Below, piece by piece: positions 14,756-19,416 of a stretch of DNA of 19,416 bases. Each line of letters opens with the position of its first letter. Within the stretch, counting starts at the first letter, position 1. Origin of the DNA: JACJXF01 sp964349045 (GTDB lineage: Bacteria > Bacteroidota > Bacteroidia > Bacteroidales > GCA-2748055); NCBI GenBank assembly GCA_964349045.1, contig CAYGFI010000092.1:1-19416 (forward strand). The letters are read 5' to 3'. Made by a program: the position numbers and the translations under genes. The notes under the pieces are model-generated. The model saw only the letters and a program-made list of their open reading frames with translations. It did not search any database and was not told where the DNA came from.

Positions 14756-17700
14756 ATGAATTCCGTTCCCCGAAGATTCCTGAAGATTTTTAATAAACTG
14801 GTGAGATATAAAATTCCATTTAAAATTATTTTTATCATAATTGGAATAATTTCCACGGCCTGGTTTCTCATCCGGGTCATACCCAAACCTTCGCGGGCTG
14901 CTTATCCCTGCATGCGTGCCACAGCCCCGGTTATGTCCGCATTTATCCTTTATCTCCTGGCGCTTTCAGGTTCGGTAATGGTTTTTCGTAAAGCAAAATT
15001 AAAAATGAAAAGGTCCAGGTTTGTAGTTGCATCGGGTCTTTTTCTCATTGCAATTTCCCTGTTTGCTTTGGCTTCCAATATTAACCTGAAAACCATTTAT
15101 GCACAATATAAATCTTCCAAAGCGTCGGGAATTGTTGCCAATGTACCTTATGGTGAGCCACGTGGGATCTTCCCCGGACGCGTAGTATGGGCATGGGATC
15201 CTGATGCCACGGATCAAAACTGCACAAATAAACCCAATGACCCGATCAGGGGAGCAGATGGTTACTTTTTAGCAAAGAATAACAACCAGCAGGTTGTAAA
15301 CGGTATGATGGATAAGGCCATTATGAAACTTGCCGGCACAACGGATGTAAAGGCTGCATGGTCTGCTCTTTTCAAATCCTTTAACCAGCAAAAAGGTCGT
15401 GGAAGTGTTGATTATGTGGCAGGAGAAAAAATATTCATCAAGGTAAATCTCGGAGGAGGAGGATGGCTGACAAATCCCACTGATTTATCTTTTACAACAG
15501 CAAGTTGGGCATCGGCATATTATGGCATGGCCGAAACCTCTCCGGCAGCTATGATCGCACTTTTAAACCAGCTCGTATATGAAGCCGGGGTGCTCCAGCA
15601 AAATATTTACCTCGGAGATCCCATTGCTCATATCTACAAACATGTTTATGACCAGTTGATAACACAATTTCCCGATGTAAAATATGTAGATAAGGACCAT
15701 AGCGATCTCGGCAGAACAAAACTTACCATTCCCGGCAGTCCGGTTATTTTTTACTCCGACAAAGGTACTGTGATGCCGGCTGTCTCAGACAAACTTTACA
15801 CCGAAATGCAGAATGCCGATTACCTGGTAAATATTGCAGCGCTAAAGGCCCATGCCCGCGGAGGTGTAACCCTCAATACAAAAAATAATTTCGGTTCACA
15901 CACGCGTCCCGGGGCTGAACATTTGCACAACGGACTTATCGCACCTGAGAATGATATTCCTGTACGCACTGAATATGGAGTTTACAGGGTTCTGACCGAC
16001 CTGATGGGTCACGAAAAATTAGGGGGGAACACTATGCTTTTTATGATTGATGGCTTGTGGGGTGGTACCGAAGCCGTAGAAAAACCCGTGAAATGGAATA
16101 CGGCTCCTTTTAAGGGCGATTGGCCCAACTCCATTTTTGTAGCCCAGGATCCTGTTGCCATTGAATCCGTTTGCATGGATTTCCTGCGTGCCGAATTCAC
16201 CAATCCTACCGGCCCGGGAAAGGCCCGTCCTCAGTTTGGCGCCGTGGATGATTACCTCCTCCAGGCTGCAGATAAGAGCTTCTGGCCGTCTGGCATTAAT
16301 TATGATCCCGAAAACGACGGTTATATCATGGGAAGTCTGGGTATCTGTGAGCATTGGAATGATCCGGTGAAAAAGCAGTATTCCCGCAACCTGGGATATA
16401 ATATGGGAATAGAACTTGTTAGTACCGATCCTTCCTTACTAAAAACAACTGTAATTGCAATGGAAGCTGAAACTCTGCCTGTTTTCGACGGTGAAGAAAA
16501 TGACGATTGCTGGGCAGCGGCAAATTGGTACCCAATCGACCAGACCTGGATTACCTGGGGAGAGGATATCGATTCATCTGATTTTCATGCCGATTTTAAA
16601 GTTTCATGGTCATCTTCTGAAAACCTGATGTACTACCTGGTTAGAGTCACCGATGATTCCTTCATTGATGGCTATATTTATCCGGGAGGCGGTTACCCCG
16701 ATTTTGACATTGTGGAGATATTTATCGACGAAAATAAATCGGGTGGTTTGCATGTGTTCGACAATAACCCCAGCTTGGGACAAAACGCTGAGAATGCCTT
16801 TTCCTATCATCTTGCAACCAGTAAACCTGCCGATGGAGGCACATCATCAGACCTTGTTGCCTGTGATATCTCCGGTACTGACTGGAGCAACAGGGTAACT
16901 GAAAATTATGCATCCCATTTTCCTGATTTCATAATGAAACGAAACGGGAATGTCTATACTTATGAATTTTCCATGAAAGTTTATGGAGATTCATATTCCA
17001 ACAGTAATCCCGAAAACTCAAGGATCGTACTTGCTGAAAATAAACTCATGGGCATGAGCCTGGCCTATTGCGATAATGATGATCAGGACGGAACCCGTGA
17101 TAATTTTTTCGGCTCAGTTTGGGTTCCTGAAGCACAATATAACGACCATTGGATGAATGCCGACGGGTATGGCTCTGTGCGACTGGTAACAAGCTCAACG
17201 CAGATGAACCATTCCGTTGTTGCAACCTCTGATATACCTGATTTCAATATTACCGAAAGAAACCAGTCACTCCTGATTGTTGATGATCTGACAGTTTTGT
17301 TTTTCGATCAGGATTCTGATCCCCTCTCCTTTACAGTATCATGCTCTGCTGCCGACCTGGTATTCAGTACTCTTGGAAATCATCTTACCGTTAGTGCAAA
17401 TGACACCTATACGGGCGATTACCTGGTGACTGTAACAGCTACCGATGGATTTACTGAGGCAAGCATTCAGTTCATGGTACTGAACCATACAATTGGAATA
17501 ACTACCCAAAAAGGTACAGGGAAATTAATCCTTTATCCTAATCCTGCCGCGGATTATCTGAATTTCAACCTCCCTGTCCAGGCAAAATACCAAACTATTG
17601 TTGTGAATATTTACAGCATAAGCGGTGTCCTGGTTTATAACGAAAATATAATACCAAAAACTGCAGGTGAGCCATACCGGTTAAATATCAATCATTTAAA

Positions 17701-17770
17701 ACCCGGTTCATATATTGTAAAGATTAATCCGGGCGATTCAGGTTTTATTGAAGTCTTTTACAAAAAGTAA
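14756..17770 (+). CDS. Membrane-anchored DUF362 / CBM9-like / Ig-like protein with T9SS sorting domain
   Basis: The 1004-aa protein starts with three hydrophobic segments (about 22-42, 56-76, 89-107) flanking a conserved RVIPKPSRAAYPCMRA stretch. DUF362 follows (about 135-560), shown by LKAHARGGVTLNTKNNFGS (361-379) and QDPVAIESVCMDFL (464-477). A CBM9-like sugar-binding or cellobiose-dehydrogenase-like beta domain spans about 566-810 (DGEENDDCW, WSSSENLMYYLVRVTDDSF). Then comes an Ig/cadherin-like domain (about 820-910) and a type A T9SS sorting domain (about 918-1004: LYPNPAADYL, YSISGVLVY, LKPGSYIVKI). DUF362 has no proven function in this setting. Three membrane segments together with a T9SS signal are odd; the third ends at TIYAQ, which could be a signal peptidase site. 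The next gene starts 11 bp later, so they form an operon. Confidence 0.85.
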   Translation: MNSVPRRFLKIFNKLVRYKIPFKIIFIIIGIISTAWFLIRVIPKPSRAAYPCMRATAPVMSAFILYLLALSGSVMVFRKAKLKMKRSRFVVASGLFLIAISLFALASNINLKTIYAQYKSSKASGIVANVPYGEPRGIFPGRVVWAWDPDATDQNCTNKPNDPIRGADGYFLAKNNNQQVVNGMMDKAIMKLAGTTDVKAAWSALFKSFNQQKGRGSVDYVAGEKIFIKVNLGGGGWLTNPTDLSFTTASWASAYYGMAETSPAAMIALLNQLVYEAGVLQQNIYLGDPIAHIYKHVYDQLITQFPDVKYVDKDHSDLGRTKLTIPGSPVIFYSDKGTVMPAVSDKLYTEMQNADYLVNIAALKAHARGGVTLNTKNNFGSHTRPGAEHLHNGLIAPENDIPVRTEYGVYRVLTDLMGHEKLGGNTMLFMIDGLWGGTEAVEKPVKWNTAPFKGDWPNSIFVAQDPVAIESVCMDFLRAEFTNPTGPGKARPQFGAVDDYLLQAADKSFWPSGINYDPENDGYIMGSLGICEHWNDPVKKQYSRNLGYNMGIELVSTDPSLLKTTVIAMEAETLPVFDGEENDDCWAAANWYPIDQTWITWGEDIDSSDFHADFKVSWSSSENLMYYLVRVTDDSFIDGYIYPGGGYPDFDIVEIFIDENKSGGLHVFDNNPSLGQNAENAFSYHLATSKPADGGTSSDLVACDISGTDWSNRVTENYASHFPDFIMKRNGNVYTYEFSMKVYGDSYSNSNPENSRIVLAENKLMGMSLAYCDNDDQDGTRDNFFGSVWVPEAQYNDHWMNADGYGSVRLVTSSTQMNHSVVATSDIPDFNITERNQSLLIVDDLTVLFFDQDSDPLSFTVSCSAADLVFSTLGNHLTVSANDTYTGDYLVTVTATDGFTEASIQFMVLNHTIGITTQKGTGKLILYPNPAADYLNFNLPVQAKYQTIVVNIYSISGVLVYNENIIPKTAGEPYRLNINHLKPGSYIVKINPGDSGFIEVFYKK

Positions 17771-17781
17771 ATTTTCCTGTT

Positions 17782-19074
17782 ATGTATTTGCGATATCTTA
17801 TATCCGGATGCCTGTTCTTTATATGCTTAACAGTTGATGCTCAAAAAATATCCACATCTTTTGCAGGTTTAGCAGGTGATGTGGTAAAGGCAATTTATAT
17901 TGGTGAAAACGGAAATAAGTATTTCGGAACCAACCAGGGACTCTCTGTCTTTGATGGGATTACCTGGTTAAATTATGGAACAGGAAGTTTCCTGTCGTTT
18001 CCTTCCATTAACGATTTATTGCTTGATGAAGCAAATGTACCTGCAACTATCTGGATTGCAACAACAGGAGGTCTTACCGTTGCTGATTATTCCGGGGGAG
18101 AATTTTCAAACCCGGTTTCCTACGCCCAATCAAATGGATTATTGGGAAATGAAATACTTTCTCTAAGCCGTGATAAACTTGGTACCCAGTTTGCTGCTGC
18201 ATCCGCAGGTATAAACTACCTGGAGAATACAATATGGAATTCTATAGTCTACAGCTTTTTCCCTGCAAATATTCCCAATGCTCCTGTCCGGAAAATTTAC
18301 TGTCATAAAGACAGTCTTTATGTGGCTACCTCAGGCGGAATAGGCCGTTTTGTGAATACAGTGGATGGTATAACAGGAGCAAGCAGATGGACAAGCGAAT
18401 ATGGGATCAGTCCGTTATCAGGAGATATTACCGCGGTGTTTGTTGACTCAAAAGGTAATCAATGGTTTGGAACAAGTGCAGGATTGGAAAAGCACGTAGG
18501 TACTTACGCGAAGTCGGGTTGGTCGCTTTTTACTGTTTCTGAGGGATTGGTTAATAATTATGTACTTGACATAAATGAATCTCCCATGGGAGATATATGG
18601 ATAGCTACAAAAGGCGGCCTTTCCATTTACAAAAACCCTGTTTGGCAGTCCCTTCAGAAAAAGGACGGATTGGTTTGCGATACGGTTTATGACATCGCTT
18701 TCGATAAGGATGGTTCAGTATGGCTGGCAACTCATAAGGGAGTTTCACATTACCAATCGGGTTCGTTTGAAAACTATGTTGCAGGTCTTGAAAAGGGAAA
18801 CAAATTATTCCCTTTTGAAATTGTGTATTTTCCGGGTAAGGATAATGTGGAATTTGTTTTCGATTTAATTAAACCTCAATGGATTTCTTTATCCGTTTAT
18901 TCTGTTTCAGGTCAGTTATTATCAATTCTAAATAATAAAACATTACCTGCAGGAAGGAATACCCTGTCATGGAAACATCATTCGAACCATCAGATTACTT
19001 CCCGTGGTATTTATATTATCCGGTTTCAAAGTCCGGATCTGATTTATTCGAAAAAATTCATTTTAATCCCGTAG
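17782..19074 (+). CDS. Secreted beta-propeller (Reg_prop-like) protein with T9SS-type tail
   Basis: The 430-aa product has a Sec signal peptide (1-20, ending DAQ). Repeated blades of the two-component-regulator propeller kind follow, each with a WIAT/WFGT-GG/AGL core: YFGTNQGLSVFDG (47-59), TIWIATTGGLTVAD, NQWFGTSAGLE, DIWIATKGGLSIY and SVWLATHKGVSHY. From about residue 350 there is a beta domain with YSVSGQLLSIL, LPAGRNTLSW and RGIYIIRF, which fits a type A T9SS sorting domain. No kinase or DNA-binding part is attached, so this is a free sensor-like or binding propeller at the cell surface. It lies 11 bp after the DUF362 protein and both carry T9SS tails, so the two probably work together outside the cell. 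Partner and ligand are unknown. Confidence 0.82.
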   Translation: MYLRYLISGCLFFICLTVDAQKISTSFAGLAGDVVKAIYIGENGNKYFGTNQGLSVFDGITWLNYGTGSFLSFPSINDLLLDEANVPATIWIATTGGLTVADYSGGEFSNPVSYAQSNGLLGNEILSLSRDKLGTQFAAASAGINYLENTIWNSIVYSFFPANIPNAPVRKIYCHKDSLYVATSGGIGRFVNTVDGITGASRWTSEYGISPLSGDITAVFVDSKGNQWFGTSAGLEKHVGTYAKSGWSLFTVSEGLVNNYVLDINESPMGDIWIATKGGLSIYKNPVWQSLQKKDGLVCDTVYDIAFDKDGSVWLATHKGVSHYQSGSFENYVAGLEKGNKLFPFEIVYFPGKDNVEFVFDLIKPQWISLSVYSVSGQLLSILNNKTLPAGRNTLSWKHHSNHQITSRGIYIIRFQSPDLIYSKKFILIP

Positions 19075-19121
19075 TTTATATTTTTCCATTCTGGCAATAA
19101 TTGATTTTCCTAAGCTGATGC

Positions 19122-19160
19122 CAGGAATCTTTAAATCTTAATGGTATTCCTGTTTATTTT
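19122..19160 (+). terminator. Putative terminator of the T9SS operon
   Basis: A 7-bp stem CAGGAAT/ATTCCTG with a 17-nt loop is followed by TTTATTTT, 47 bp after the propeller gene stop. The stem is short, so efficiency is uncertain. Confidence 0.45.
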
Positions 19161-19230
19161 ATGGAGGCATCTGCAAAGCAGAGCAACCAGGTATTGAGGC
19201 AGGTAAAACAGGTATCATGGATTACCAGCT

Positions 19231-19300
19231 AAAAGTTAAAATAACTAACCTTTTTGATTTAATATTGAACCCACCCACTGTTATTATTGAATAGTTTTGA
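19231..19300 (+). repeat. 70-bp promoter-region repeat, copy 2
   Basis: This is the second copy of the element at 14644-14713, 4587 bp away and in the same orientation. It keeps TGAACC (19266-19271) and the -7 box TAGTTTTG (19292-19299) at the same spacing. It probably drives a gene beyond the right edge under the same control as the DUF362 operon. Confidence 0.7.
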
Positions 19301-19416
19301 TTCGAAATTATGCTGAAAATCGCGCTGCTTATTATTCACTGAATAAAAAATATCGAAAAGATCTTTGAAATTCTGTAAAATTAATATATACAATTAATTA
19401 CGCATTATTTTTTACA

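Larger units (their letters stand above)
19075..19416. other. Gene-free right end of the window
   Basis: No supported gene lies in these 342 bp. They hold a terminator-like hairpin (19122-19160) and the second copy of the promoter repeat (19231-19300). A short ORF from ATG 19309 ends after ten codons. The next gene probably starts beyond the window. Confidence 0.7.

Overview
The window looks like a piece of a Bacteroidota chromosome, most likely an environmental, anaerobic or facultative member of the Bacteroidales/Marinilabiliales type. Supporting signs are two proteins with type IX secretion (T9SS) C-terminal sorting domains, a lipoprotein-rich carbohydrate gene set, a type I sulfatase, start codons without Shine-Dalgarno sequences, and TAnnTTTG promoter boxes. 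No tRNA, rRNA, CRISPR array or transposase gene is visible.

Region 1 (1-6891, minus strand). The left edge carries a truncated AviRa-like rRNA methyltransferase of about 26% GC in sampled lines, against about 48% in a sampled line of its neighbour. Then comes a probable four-gene catabolic cluster, transcribed right to left: a URO-D/MtaA-type zinc methyltransferase-like protein, a secreted CE7 acetyl esterase with an N-terminal beta-sandwich, a clan GH-A glycoside hydrolase lipoprotein, and a nucleoside-hydrolase-family lipoprotein. Together they suggest stripping of acetyl and possibly methyl groups from a glycan or glycoside, plus hydrolysis.

Region 2 (7140-12634, plus strand). A small membrane protein with two copies of a C-X2-C-X6-C motif overlaps a PAT-like GNAT acetyltransferase by 4 bp and is followed by an RsgA GTPase. 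A hairpin and palindrome region separates these from a secreted sulfatase, a DUF1801 protein, a short signal-peptide ORF in an apparently decayed stretch, and a tandem SRPBCC (AHSA1-like) protein.

Region 3 (12635-14554). Two tiny overlapping ORFs and a long hairpin lie between convergent genes. On the minus strand a SigZ-type ECF sigma factor with a Cys-rich tail precedes a CSCG-motif permease of the ArsP/YraQ/SO_0444 type. This is a plausible metal or metalloid stress module.

Region 4 (14555-19416, plus strand). A 1004-aa protein combines three N-terminal membrane segments, DUF362, a CBM9-like domain, an Ig/cadherin-like domain and a T9SS sorting domain. It is followed after 11 bp by a beta-propeller protein that also has a T9SS-type tail. 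The roughly 70-bp promoter region of this pair recurs, about 77% identical, after the second gene, which suggests a co-regulated unit starting beyond the window. The most interesting observations are this duplicated promoter next to sigZ, the membrane-plus-T9SS architecture, the duplicated Cys-motif membrane protein, and the sigZ-permease pair.
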